Below, one piece after another: positions 38,081 to 48,939 of a stretch of 64,000 bases of DNA. The stretch is from Thioalkalivibrio sp. ALJ24. GTDB lineage: Bacteria > Pseudomonadota > Gammaproteobacteria > Ectothiorhodospirales > Ectothiorhodospiraceae. The DNA is taken from positions 53,743 to 117,742 of the forward strand of contig NZ_KB898728.1 in NCBI RefSeq assembly GCF_000377785.1. The letters run 5' to 3'. The position numbers were made by a program, and so were the translations under genes. Below the pieces are notes generated by a model, which did not search any database, was not told the DNA's origin, and worked only from the letters and a program-made list of their open reading frames with translations. Positions within the stretch are counted from its first letter, which is position 1; every line of letters starts with the position of its first letter.

Positions 38081-38380
38081 GGGGGTTCTCCGCGTTGAAG
38101 GACTTGGTCGGGCTCTCTGGCTGAGACCCTGCAAGGCCCGTGAATATTCCGCATCTGCCGGGCGGCATGCAGCCCACATGAGGCCTGGTTTGACGGTGTC
38201 CGCGCCTGCGCGGAGTCAGCATCGCCGGGCCGCAAGCGTTTTGCCACGGGGATCACGAGCACGACGCCTTCCATCGCGTGTCGGTCCTGCCGATGTGCGA
38301 AGCCCGGCACGAGTGACACCACCCACCCTTCGCGGCATGATGAAAGCCGATGCAGTGGCGGACCATGAAGGGGAAGCGCA
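38081..38380. other. 300-base intergenic region
   Basis: Between the divergent hydrolase (minus) and P-type ATPase (plus). I see no gene, RNA structure or clear promoter; likely holds both promoters. Confidence 0.5.
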
Positions 38381-41152
38381 TTGGCAGACCGGCCGGAGCA
38401 GTCCACCTCGAACTGGCACGCCCGCGACTCACGGGATGTCGCCGGCGAATTGGACAGCCACCCGGACCGCGGGCTGTCGCGGGACGAGGCCGCCGAACGC
38501 CTGGAGAGCCACGGTCCCAACCGCCTCCCGGAACCGGAGCAGGACGGACCGGTCAAGCGTTTACTGCTGCAGTTCCACAACATCCTGATCTACATCCTGA
38601 TCGTGGCCGCAGCGGTCACCGCGCTACTCGGTCACTGGCTGGATACCGGGGTCATCCTCGCCGTGGTGCTGATCAACGGCATCATCGGCTACATCCAGGA
38701 AGGCAAGGCGGAGAAGGCCCTGGACGCGATCCGCCAGATGCTTTCGCCGCGCGCTCAGGTCCTCCGTGATGGCCAGCGCCGCAGCCTGCCGGCCGAGGAG
38801 GTCGTGCCGGGCGACATCGTCTATCTGCAGGCGGGCGACCGGGTTCCGGCCGATCTGCGGCTGCTGAACGCGCACAACATGCGCATCGATGAGGCCACGC
38901 TTACCGGCGAGTCCGTGGCCAGTGACAAGCACAGCGATCCGGTGGAGGCCGAAGCGGACCTGGGTGATCGCCACTCCATGGCCTATTCCGGCACCCTGGT
39001 GGCATCCGGCCAGGGCCGCGGTGTGGTGGTCGCCACGGGGGCGCATACCGAACTCGGCCGGATCTCCACCATGATCGGTGAGGTCAAGACCCTGACCACG
39101 CCGCTGCTGCGCCAGATCGCCCAGTTCGGCCGGGTGCTGTCGGTGGTCATCGTGACCCTGGCCGCGGCCACCTTCGCCTTCGGTTACTGGGTGCGCGACT
39201 ACGAGCTGGTCGAGACCTTCCTCGCGGCGGCCAGCCTCGCCGTAGCGGCGATACCCGAGGGTCTCCCCGCGATCATGACCATCACCCTGGCGATCGGCGT
39301 TCAGCGCATGGCGGCACGCCACGCGATCATCCGCCGCCTGCCCGCGGTGGAAACCCTGGGGTCGGTCACCACCATCTGCTCGGACAAGACCGGCACGCTC
39401 ACCCGTAACGAAATGACGGTGAAGAGCATCATCACCACGAAGGCGGAATACACGCTTGACGGAGTCGGTTACGAGCCGCACGGCGGCATCACCCGGGACG
39501 GCGCGGAAACCGACGCGGACGGCGACCCGCTTCTGAGGGAGGTCCTCCGCGGGATCGTGCTGTGCAACGACGCGGAACTCTATGCACAAAACGGTGCGTG
39601 GGTCATGGAGGGCGACCCCACCGAGGGTGCGCTCATGGCTGCAGCGATGAAGGGCGGGCTGGAACCGGAACTGGTAAAGAAGAAAATCAGTCGCGACGAC
39701 GTAATCCCGTTCGAATCGGCCTACAAGTTCATGGCGACCCTGCACCACGACCAGGAGGAGAAAGGCGGGTCATTCATCTTCCTCAAAGGCGCACCGGAAC
39801 GCGTGCTGGCCGTCTGCACTCACCAGCGTACGTCTGATGGCGAGGAGCCCCTGGACGCCGAGCGCTGGCAGGAGTGGATGGACCGCGTAGCGGCCCGCGG
39901 CCAGCGTCTTCTGGCCGTGGCGACCCGGCGGATGGAGGAAAACCGCCACGAACTCCGGTTCAGCGACATTGAGGACGGCGGGCTCACCCTGGTTGCCGTC
40001 TGCGGCATCATCGACCCGCCGCGGGAAGAGGCCATCGAGGCGGTCGCCCGCTGCCGGGAGGCCGGCATCCGCGTCAAGATGATCACCGGCGATCACGGCG
40101 TGACCGCCCGCGCGATCGCCGGAGAACTCGGCATCCGGACCGAGGGCGACGTGGTCACCGGCCATAAGCTGGAACGGATGTCGGACGCCGAGCTCGAGGC
40201 CATGGTTCCCCACGTTGACGTCTTCGCCCGCACGACCCCCGAGCACAAACTGCGCCTGGTGGGCGCAATCCAGAGCCATGGCGATGTGGTCGCGATGACC
40301 GGCGACGGCGTGAACGATGCCCCGGCCCTCAAACGGGCCGACATCGGTATCGCAATGGGCCGGAATGGTACCGAGGCCGCACGTGAGGCCTCGGAGATGG
40401 TGCTGGCCGACGACAACTTCGCCTCCATCGCGAACGCCGTGGAGGAAGGCCGAACCGTCTACGACAACCTGAAGAAAGCGATCACTTTCCTGCTTCCCAA
40501 CAATGGTGGTCTGTCCTTCACGATCGTCGCTGCGATCCTGCTGGGTCAGACCCTCCCCCTGACCCCGGTTCAGGTCCTCTGGGTCAACATGGTCAGTGCG
40601 GTCACGCTGGCCCTCGCATTGGCCTTCGAACCAACCGAACCCGGCGCAATGCAACGCCCGCCACGCCCGGCCAGGGCCCCGATCCTGTCCGGTTTCCTGC
40701 TCTGGCGGATCGGGTTCGTATCGACCCTGCTGGTGGGCGGGACCTTCGGCCATTTCCTGTGGCTGCAGCAACAGGGAATGGATCTCGATTTCGCCCGGAC
40801 GGTCGCCATCAACACGCTGGTGATGGGACAGATCTTCTTCATGCTCAGCAGCCGCTCCAAACTTGGACCTGCCCTCACGCGAACCAGCATTCTCAACGGC
40901 CGCGCCGCCCTGGTCGCGATCGCGATCCTGATCCTGCTGCAGGGCCTGTTCACCTACGCCCCGCCGCTGCAATTCCTGTTCGGCACGACCGCCATCGGCC
41001 TCGAAGAGTGGCTGCGCATCCTTGCCTTCGGCCTGATCCTGTTCGCGCTGGTCGAGACCGAGAAGGCCCTTCTGCGCCGCGGCGGCTTTGACCCCGACGG
41101 TCAGGGCAAGGCCGGCACGCGGTCGAACCAGGGCGACGCCATCTCGAGCTGA
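38381..41152 (+). CDS. P-type cation-transporting ATPase (P2-type)
   Basis: 923 residues from a TTG start with AAGGGGAAG upstream; no in-frame ATG fits better. N-terminal cation ATPase domain (LSRDEAAERLESHGPNRLPE). Phosphorylation motif SDKTGTLTRNEM, actuator TGES motif (DEATLTGESV), M4 signature PEGLPAIMT, nucleotide-binding FLKGAPERVL and hinge MTGDGVNDAPAL. M6 reads NMVSAVTLALALAFEP, without the SERCA-type Asp, so this is not a standard SERCA; the transported ion (Ca2+, Na+ or other) is unclear. It overlaps the convergent amidase gene by 52 bases. Confidence 0.9.
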   Translation: MADRPEQSTSNWHARDSRDVAGELDSHPDRGLSRDEAAERLESHGPNRLPEPEQDGPVKRLLLQFHNILIYILIVAAAVTALLGHWLDTGVILAVVLINGIIGYIQEGKAEKALDAIRQMLSPRAQVLRDGQRRSLPAEEVVPGDIVYLQAGDRVPADLRLLNAHNMRIDEATLTGESVASDKHSDPVEAEADLGDRHSMAYSGTLVASGQGRGVVVATGAHTELGRISTMIGEVKTLTTPLLRQIAQFGRVLSVVIVTLAAATFAFGYWVRDYELVETFLAAASLAVAAIPEGLPAIMTITLAIGVQRMAARHAIIRRLPAVETLGSVTTICSDKTGTLTRNEMTVKSIITTKAEYTLDGVGYEPHGGITRDGAETDADGDPLLREVLRGIVLCNDAELYAQNGAWVMEGDPTEGALMAAAMKGGLEPELVKKKISRDDVIPFESAYKFMATLHHDQEEKGGSFIFLKGAPERVLAVCTHQRTSDGEEPLDAERWQEWMDRVAARGQRLLAVATRRMEENRHELRFSDIEDGGLTLVAVCGIIDPPREEAIEAVARCREAGIRVKMITGDHGVTARAIAGELGIRTEGDVVTGHKLERMSDAELEAMVPHVDVFARTTPEHKLRLVGAIQSHGDVVAMTGDGVNDAPALKRADIGIAMGRNGTEAAREASEMVLADDNFASIANAVEEGRTVYDNLKKAITFLLPNNGGLSFTIVAAILLGQTLPLTPVQVLWVNMVSAVTLALALAFEPTEPGAMQRPPRPARAPILSGFLLWRIGFVSTLLVGGTFGHFLWLQQQGMDLDFARTVAINTLVMGQIFFMLSSRSKLGPALTRTSILNGRAALVAIAILILLQGLFTYAPPLQFLFGTTAIGLEEWLRILAFGLILFALVETEKALLRRGGFDPDGQGKAGTRSNQGDAISS

Positions 41153-42588
41153 CCGGCAAGGCTGAACAGACCGGCCTCGCCGGTCACCGGGGCGACGAAC
41201 TGTACGCCCACGGGCAGGTTGTGCGGGGTCCAGTGCAGGGGCACCGACATCGCCGGGGCACCGGTCAGATTGGCCAGCTGGGTGAAAGGGACCCGTCCCA
41301 GCTCGTCACGGACCAGACGCTCGATCAGCCCGGAGGCCCGCAGCCGCGGGAGCGTCCTCGACCGCAGCACGAGCTCCAGGGCGGTTCGCTGCCACCCGGG
41401 CAGTGCGGTCTCCCCGATGCGGGGCGGCGGTCGTGCGACCGTGGGCGTCAGGTACAGGTCGTATTGCCGGTGGAAGTCGTGCATCGCGTGGCGGTAACGG
41501 TTCCAGCGCTCATGCGCGGCAACGTAATCCGCCGCGGACAGCGACCGCCCCAGCGCCGCCATCACCCGGGTCTCGAGCTCGAAACCCGCAGCACCCGCGC
41601 CGGTATGCTGGCGCACCCGCTCCACCATCGCGGCCACCTGGGCGAACCACAGGGTCAGCCAGTCGCGCGCCAGCTGCTGACCGTCGATCGCCGGTTCCGC
41701 TTCCTCGACGTGGTGGCCCAGCCCTTCAAGCAGCCGAGCCGCCCCCTCAACGGCCGCACGGCACTCAGGATGCACCTGCGTCCCGATCGGCGAACCGGTC
41801 GCATACCCGATGCGCAAGGAACCGGGTGCGGCGGCCACCGCTTCGGAAAACGGCCGCGCGGGTGGGGGCGCGACCACCGGCGTGGCGGCCTCCGCCCCGA
41901 GCGCGGCATCCAGCAGTGCCGCACTGTCGCGTACGCTGCGGGAGATCACGTGATGCCCTGCGGCACCGTGCATCCACTCGGAAAACGCCGGACCCACCGG
42001 GGTACGCCCCCGCCCCGGCTTGAACCCGAACAGCCCGCAATGCGAGGCGGGGATGCGGATCGAACCGCCGCCATCGTTGGCACCGGCCACGGGGACGATG
42101 CCGGCCGCCACGGCCGCGGCCGCCCCTCCGCTGGAACCGCCGGGAGAGAGCACCGGATTCCACGGGTTGCGGGCCGGGCCATGGGCCTCGGGCTCGGTCA
42201 CCGACCGGGCACCGAACTCCGCAGTATTCGTGCGACCGAACACCACCAGACCCGCCGCCCGCCAGCGGCGGGTGATCTCGGCCTCGGCGTCCGCACTCGT
42301 GCCGGCATCCCGCAGCGCTCGACAGCCTCGGTTGCAACCCTCCCCGGCCAGCTCCTGAAACAGATCCTTCACCAGAAACGGCACGCCGGCGAACGGCCCC
42401 GCCGGCGGACCGGCTGCCTCCTCGCGGGCCCCGGCATCACGCCGGGCGATCACCGCGTTGAGTTTCGGGTTCACGGCATCCGTGCGCGCGAAAGCGCACC
42501 CCAGCAGTTCCCCTGCCGTGGTCTGCCCGTCGGCGACGGCCGCCGCCATGGCCATCGCATCCATTCGCCGATATTCTTCGAAATCCAT
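41101..42588 (-). CDS. Amidase signature-family enzyme
   Basis: 495 residues from the ATG at 42588. Amidase signature with Ser-cisSer-Lys triad elements: Lys in [34 protein letters not shown], and Ser in [20 protein letters not shown]. The C-terminal half has [18 protein letters not shown] Pro/Arg-rich stretches ([16 protein letters not shown]) and ends with the family [20 protein letters not shown]. Probably hydrolyses a small amide; no specific substrate is predicted. Its 3' end runs 52 bases into the convergent ATPase gene. Confidence 0.88.
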   Translation of the reverse strand: MDFEEYRRMDAMAMAAAVADGQTTAGELLGCAFARTDAVNPKLNAVIARRDAGAREEAAGPPAGPFAGVPFLVKDLFQELAGEGCNRGCRALRDAGTSADAEAEITRRWRAAGLVVFGRTNTAEFGARSVTEPEAHGPARNPWNPVLSPGGSSGGAAAAVAAGIVPVAGANDGGGSIRIPASHCGLFGFKPGRGRTPVGPAFSEWMHGAAGHHVISRSVRDSAALLDAALGAEAATPVVAPPPARPFSEAVAAAPGSLRIGYATGSPIGTQVHPECRAAVEGAARLLEGLGHHVEEAEPAIDGQQLARDWLTLWFAQVAAMVERVRQHTGAGAAGFELETRVMAALGRSLSAADYVAAHERWNRYRHAMHDFHRQYDLYLTPTVARPPPRIGETALPGWQRTALELVLRSRTLPRLRASGLIERLVRDELGRVPFTQLANLTGAPAMSVPLHWTPHNLPVGVQFVAPVTGEAGLFSLAGQLEMASPWFDRVPALP

Positions 42589-42731
42589 ACGCGGCTCCCG
42601 GCCCGCAACCGGCCCCGATGTTACGGGTATCCGCTGTCCCCGGCAGCCCGCCGGTACATGGGCACGGATCCTGACCCGGCCGTACGTGGTCTTACGGGAG
42701 TCGATCCGGAACAACGGTCACCGGAGGTCAC

Positions 42732-44084
42732 ATGCTGCACGCCCGCTACCGACAGACCCTGGGACCCCTCTGCATACTGGCCCTGGCCCTGTGGGGGCTG
42801 CCGGCACCCGCGGACGACGTTCCGGAAGCGGTGGTCTGGGAGGAGCCCGTCGAGGTCGCGCGCGGCGAGGCCTGGCGTGGCCCCTGGCGGATGAACGATT
42901 CGGATTTCCGCTATGTCGATGACGCCTCGGTAGCCATCAACGACCATGGTGAGGTGGTGGTCGTCTGGGCCGACCAGGCGGAACAGGCCCTGTTCCTGCA
43001 GCGTTATGACCGCGAGGGCCATGCGGTCTTCGACCGGCCGACGCGCATCGGCGGGGAGCCAGACACCTTCTCCTGGCTGCCGCGGGTCGCGATCGAGCCG
43101 GATCCGGAGGACCCCGACGGCTTCACCGTGCATCTGCTGTGGCAGGAGATCCTGTTCACCGGGGGCGATCACGGCGGCGAGATCCTGTACGCCCGATCGC
43201 ACGATGGCGGCCGCAGCTTCGAGGACCACCGCAACCTGTCCCGCTCGCGCGACGGGGCCGGCAAGGGCCGCATCACCGCGCACCGCTGGGACAACGGCAG
43301 CCTGGACCTGCTACTCGGGGTCGACGGCGAGGTGATTGCCGCCTGGACCGAGTACCGGGGGCCGCTGCGCGTCGCCCGCTCCACGGACTCGGGCGACGCG
43401 TTTACCGATCCGGTCACCGTGAACCCGGATGGCGACGCGCCGGCACGCGCCCCGGCGCTCGCGCAGGCGCCGTCCGGTCGCGTGCTGCTGGCCTGGGCGG
43501 AGGGCGACCGCCCGCAGGCGGACATCCGCATCGCCTTCTCGGACGATGCGGACGACGGCTTTTCCGCACCGGCCACCGCGCTGGAACACCCCGGCCATGC
43601 GGACGCCCCGTCGCTGGTGGTGGACACGGACGGCGTGGTTCACCTGGCCTTCGGGACGATCCCGGCCAACGACCTGGAGGATTATCGCCAGCCCCACCAT
43701 CGCCGGCTGCATGTCAGCCGGGTGGAGGCCGACACGCTGGACTTCGCGCCACCGTCCCGCCTGGACGCCGACGACTGGCCCGGCAGCTTTCCCACACTGG
43801 CGCAGGACGACCGGCGCCTGTATCTGGTGTGGCAGCGCTACCCCCATCCGACGGATCGCCCCCGGGGTCTGGCGTTCACCCACGCGCCCCGGGAATCCGC
43901 GGCCTTCGGCCCCGTTGAACCGGTGCCCGGCACGCTGGACACGCCCTACAGCGGCGGCCTGCAGGGCCAGCTGAAGCGACGTCTGGCGGTCAACCGCCAC
44001 GGCGAGATCGCGGTGGCTCAGAGCCGCTTCATGCCCGGCCAGCACAGCGACATCCTGCTGATTCGCGGCCAGCTCGAGGAGTAG
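42732..44084 (+). CDS. Exported sialidase-fold (BNR) beta-propeller protein
   Basis: 450 residues. Signal peptide with a hydrophobic run LGPLCILALALWGLPAPADD. The mature protein has repeated Asp-box-like blades: DASVAINDHGEVVVVWADQA, SHDGGRSFEDHRN, ARSTDSGDAFTDPVTVN, IAFSDDADDGFSAPATAL and TRPRGLAFTHAPRES-type segments. This is a six-bladed sialidase-like propeller with S-x-D-x-G-x-x-F Asp boxes. The catalytic arginine triad of true sialidases is not clear, so I make no enzyme claim. The next gene starts 2 bases after its stop. Confidence 0.8.
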   Translation: MLHARYRQTLGPLCILALALWGLPAPADDVPEAVVWEEPVEVARGEAWRGPWRMNDSDFRYVDDASVAINDHGEVVVVWADQAEQALFLQRYDREGHAVFDRPTRIGGEPDTFSWLPRVAIEPDPEDPDGFTVHLLWQEILFTGGDHGGEILYARSHDGGRSFEDHRNLSRSRDGAGKGRITAHRWDNGSLDLLLGVDGEVIAAWTEYRGPLRVARSTDSGDAFTDPVTVNPDGDAPARAPALAQAPSGRVLLAWAEGDRPQADIRIAFSDDADDGFSAPATALEHPGHADAPSLVVDTDGVVHLAFGTIPANDLEDYRQPHHRRLHVSRVEADTLDFAPPSRLDADDWPGSFPTLAQDDRRLYLVWQRYPHPTDRPRGLAFTHAPRESAAFGPVEPVPGTLDTPYSGGLQGQLKRRLAVNRHGEIAVAQSRFMPGQHSDILLIRGQLEE

Positions 44085-44086
44085 CG

Positions 44087-45031
44087 ATGACATCCGGGGC
44101 CTACTCGCTGATGATCCACGGCGGCGCCGGCGAGCTGCGCGAGGCGCAGGACGCGGCGGCTGCCGAGGCGTATCACGCCGCGCTGCACGCAATCCTGGAG
44201 GCCGGCCGGGCGCGTCTGTCGCGGGGCGAACGCGCCCTGGACACCGTGGAATACTGCGCGGCGCGGCTCGAGGACGAGCCCCTGTTCAACGCCGGCACCG
44301 GCGCCGCCCTGACCCGCGACGCCACGGTGGAACTGGACGCCGCGATCATGGATGGCGCGGCTCTCGCTGCGGGGGCCGTCGCGGCGGTTCGCGGCATCGC
44401 CAACCCGGTCCGCCTGGCGCGGGCGCTCCTCGAAGACGGGGAACACGTGCTGCTGGTCGCGGACGGCGCCGCCGTCTTCGCCCGCGAGATCGGGATGCCG
44501 CAGGTGGACGAAGAGTCCCTGATCACCCCGCAGCGGCGGGAACAGCTGGAACGCGCCCTGCGCCGGGGCCGGGTCACGCTGGATCATGACGAGCCCGCGC
44601 CCGGGACCATCGGCGCGGTCGCGCGCGATCGCCACGGCCATCTGGCCGCGGCCACCTCCACCGGTGGGATGACCGGCCAGCGCCCGGGCCGGGTCGGCGA
44701 CTCGCCCATCCCCGGCGCGGGCGTGTACGCGGACGATGCTACCGCCGCCATCTCCGCCACCGGGCACGGCGAGGATTTCCTGCGCGGCGTCTTCGCCAGG
44801 GACCTGGCCGACCGCATCCGCTACCTCGGTCTGGACGCCCACGAGGCCCTGACCACGAGCCTGCGGCACCTGCACGAACGGATCGGCGGCTACGGCGGGG
44901 CCATCGCGATCGACCATGCCGGGCGCTGCGCGGCCGGCACCACCACCCCGCGCATGCTCCACGGCTGGATCGAACACGGAGGCCCGACCCGTACCGGCAT
45001 CGAGCCCCCGCCTCTCCCGCCTGCCCGTTGA
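44087..45031 (+). CDS. iaaA: Isoaspartyl peptidase / L-asparaginase (Ntn-hydrolase)
   Basis: 314 residues. N-terminal SLMIHGGAGELREAQD and LFNAGTGAALTRDATVELDA are the plant-type asparaginase/IaaA pattern. Autoproteolytic site before the nucleophile Thr in PGTIGAVARDRHGHLAAATS, with conserved TGGMTGQRPGRVGDSPIPGA and SATGHGEDFLRGVF. Predicted to mature into alpha and beta subunits and to cleave isoaspartyl dipeptides. Two bases after the propeller gene, so co-transcribed. Confidence 0.95.
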   Translation: MTSGAYSLMIHGGAGELREAQDAAAAEAYHAALHAILEAGRARLSRGERALDTVEYCAARLEDEPLFNAGTGAALTRDATVELDAAIMDGAALAAGAVAAVRGIANPVRLARALLEDGEHVLLVADGAAVFAREIGMPQVDEESLITPQRREQLERALRRGRVTLDHDEPAPGTIGAVARDRHGHLAAATSTGGMTGQRPGRVGDSPIPGAGVYADDATAAISATGHGEDFLRGVFARDLADRIRYLGLDAHEALTTSLRHLHERIGGYGGAIAIDHAGRCAAGTTTPRMLHGWIEHGGPTRTGIEPPPLPPAR

Positions 45032-45092
45032 CCGGAGCACGCCGCGGGCCCCGAACGGGATCGCCCGCCGAACGGGCTTCACCCACCGGGGC

Positions 45093-45515
45093 TCAGCGTT
45101 CCCGCCGTTCCGCGGCCGCGTTCCGGCGCCGCCCCATGCGGCTGCCCAGCCAGACCCCCGCGATCCACAGCACCAGCGACACGGCCACGTAAAGCGAGGC
45201 ACGACCCGGGTCGCCCGACTGCATCAGCCACAGGCTCTCCAGACTGAACACCGAGAACGTGGTGAACCCGCCGCAGAATCCGGCCAGCACGAACTGCCGG
45301 GTCACCGGGTCGGCCCGGCGACAGCCCTCCGGCGCACTGATCACCGCATACAGCCCGATCAGCCAGGACCCGGCGATGTTCACCGCGAGCGTATCCCAGG
45401 GAAACCCGGTGCCCACCAGGTGAAGCCCGGTCCACGACAGGCTGTAACGCGCCATGCTGCCCAGCGCGGCCCCCAGCGCGACGAACGCGGACAGCCGGAC
45501 GTCATACCCCGTCAT
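45093..45515 (-). CDS. crcB: Fluoride channel CrcB/Fluc, second of the pair
   Basis: 140 residues, four transmembrane helices. Family motifs: GAALGSMARYSLSW (GxxGAxxRY), TLAVNIAGSWLIGLYAV (N-I-x-G), GFCGGFTTFSVFSLESL (the G-F-x-G-G-x-T-T-F-S-T/V-F pore motif). Fluc dimers form two F- pores. Overlaps the upstream crcB paralogue by 4 bases. The two paralogues may form a heterodimer. Confidence 0.93.
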   Translation of the reverse strand: MTGYDVRLSAFVALGAALGSMARYSLSWTGLHLVGTGFPWDTLAVNIAGSWLIGLYAVISAPEGCRRADPVTRQFVLAGFCGGFTTFSVFSLESLWLMQSGDPGRASLYVAVSLVLWIAGVWLGSRMGRRRNAAAERRER

Positions 45516-45910
45516 GCCGCCCCGCCCGCCGCGCGAGCCAGACCATAACCCAGGGAAACCAGCGTCAGCCCACCGGCCAGCGTCAGCAGGATGTAGAGCA
45601 CCGCCGGGCGCAGGCCGTCACGCTCCGCCACGCCCACCACCTGCAGGCTGAACGACGAGACCGTGGTGAAGCTCCCGAGCACCCCCACCACCAGCAACAA
45701 CCAGAGCCAGGAGGTCAGCGCCGGTCCGGACACCCAGCCCAGCGCCAGGCCGATCAGAAGCGCACCGGAGACGTTCACCGCCAGCGTCCCCCAGGGGAAC
45801 CGGCCTCCCCCCGTACGGTTGTCGATCCACTGCACGAGCCAGAAGCGCGCCAGTCCGCCCAGCGCACCCCCCGCCCCTACCAGCAACAGGCCCTGCCACC
45901 ACGTGATCAT
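45512..45910 (-). CDS. crcB: Fluoride channel CrcB/Fluc, first of the pair
   Basis: 132 residues from the ATG at 45910 (MITWWQGLLLVGAGGAL), the start that fits the family; an ATG 24 bases further upstream is also possible, neither with a good ribosome binding site. Motifs: GGALGGLARFWLVQW, TLAVNVSGALLIGLALGW, VGVLGSFTTVSSFSLQVVGV (pore motif). Four helices. No fluoride riboswitch pattern is recognisable upstream. Confidence 0.9.
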   Translation of the reverse strand: MITWWQGLLLVGAGGALGGLARFWLVQWIDNRTGGGRFPWGTLAVNVSGALLIGLALGWVSGPALTSWLWLLLVVGVLGSFTTVSSFSLQVVGVAERDGLRPAVLYILLTLAGGLTLVSLGYGLARAAGGAA

Positions 45911-46044
45911 CGCGCCATTTTCGGGTCCGGTCATTGCGCTGTCGAGCCACCGCCCCTCCCGCAGGCAGACCACCAAGCTTCCCGCCGGCCGGAATGGTAA
46001 AGTGCACGCCCTGATTACCCCGACAAACGCTTCGCAGGAGCATC

Positions 46045-47712
<1,668 letters not shown>

Positions 47713-47892
47713 CCGCAGACCCCTGATCGCACGGGCTTTCCCTGCGGCACATGGACGTGCTGCGGGAATCGACCCAATCAAGGCCACGGGATTCCAACAG
47801 ACAAGCCGCACCCCCCTTGCCAGTGCAAGGGCCTGAAAAGCGATGCCGCCCCCCGCGCCGGGAAAGTCAGGATGGCTTTATTCAGCGCTTTT

Positions 47893-48939
47893 CTAGAATT
47901 TCACGCGGAGAGGCAGGCGGTCCACCCGCCAGACCTCGGGCAAGTCCTTGGCTGGCTCGACGATCACAGGAACAGCACTTTCGTCCCTCCCAAGCCCGGT
48001 TCGAAAGGCGGCCGGCAGTCGGTCAGCCGCTCCGACGGTGGCGGTCACTGTGGCTCTCTGACGTTCTCCGTCCGGCAGGATCAGTTTCACCTCACGCCCA
48101 CGCTCGATTCGACGCTCCAGATGTCGGGGCTCGACATAGGCCACGACGCGCAGACGCGTGCCGCTGTAACGCAAAAGGGGCGTGCCGACCGCAACGAACT
48201 GACCGGGCTCTGCCAGCAATTCCGTCACCACTCCGTCCAGATCGGCCGTCTTGACCAGCTGACGACGCTCCTGACGAACCTCCGCCTGATCGCTCAACAG
48301 GTCGTCATGGCGCAATTGCAGGCTTTCGGGCCACGATTCCACCGAACTACCCCGGGGAACACGTTTCAGGTCGCCTTCAAGCTCGGCGAGACGTTCTTCG
48401 ACCCGGACCCGTTCCGAACGCACCGGCAAAACCTCTCCCCGATTGGCGGAGCCACGTTCGAACAGCTCTTCCAGGCGCTGCTCCTGCGCGCGAAATTCTC
48501 GCAGGCTGTCGCGCAGGAGCTCGATGCGGCGTTCCAGGTCGGCTTTCTGTTCCTGTCCGGTCAGCTCCGCACGTGTGCGCAGCCGTTCCAGGTCATCCTC
48601 GATCTGACGATCACGACGCTCCAGCTCCGGACTTTGCTGGCGTACCACTTCATCGCCCTTCTCTATACGATCCCAGGTTTCTACCTCGAAGGATTCGATA
48701 AATCCTGGTACCTGCGCCAGCAGCTGATGCTGCGGATACCAGACCAGCGCAGGCACCTCGGTCGACAGGGCGTCATCCGCGAGCGCGTAAAGGAAATACA
48801 GGACCGGACTGGCGACCAGCAACAGGATCAGGTACCAGCGCAAACGGAACGCAACACGGCGAGCGGGCCCGTAGCGCACTCTGAGTCCGCTGTCCTGGTT
48901 CGCCTGCCTGCGGCTACTGGAATCAAAGCGAATCTTCAT
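47893..48939 (-). CDS. HlyD-like periplasmic adaptor protein
   Basis: 348 residues from the ATG at 48939. Membrane anchor about residues 35-53 (WYLILLLVASPVLYFLYAL), then barrel/lipoyl hybrid (QLLAQVPGFIESFEVETWDR), a long coiled coil (about 90-225) with DRQIEDDLERLRTRAELTG and QEQRLEELFERGSANRGEV, and a second lipoyl half TADLDGVVTELLAEPGQFVA followed by GTPLLRYSGTRL. This is the membrane-fusion/adaptor type that docks a TolC-like channel. Last gene of the TackOD1-GT2-TolC-HlyD operon. Its start overlaps the TolC-hydrolase gene by 17 bases. Confidence 0.85.
   Translation of the reverse strand: MKIRFDSSSRRQANQDSGLRVRYGPARRVAFRLRWYLILLLVASPVLYFLYALADDALSTEVPALVWYPQHQLLAQVPGFIESFEVETWDRIEKGDEVVRQQSPELERRDRQIEDDLERLRTRAELTGQEQKADLERRIELLRDSLREFRAQEQRLEELFERGSANRGEVLPVRSERVRVEERLAELEGDLKRVPRGSSVESWPESLQLRHDDLLSDQAEVRQERRQLVKTADLDGVVTELLAEPGQFVAVGTPLLRYSGTRLRVVAYVEPRHLERRIERGREVKLILPDGERQRATVTATVGAADRLPAAFRTGLGRDESAVPVIVEPAKDLPEVWRVDRLPLRVKF

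Noticed and set aside
45911..46044. Fluoride riboswitch upstream of the crcB pair
   Set aside because: The conserved GATG...TTC pattern and pseudoknot partners are not recognisable.
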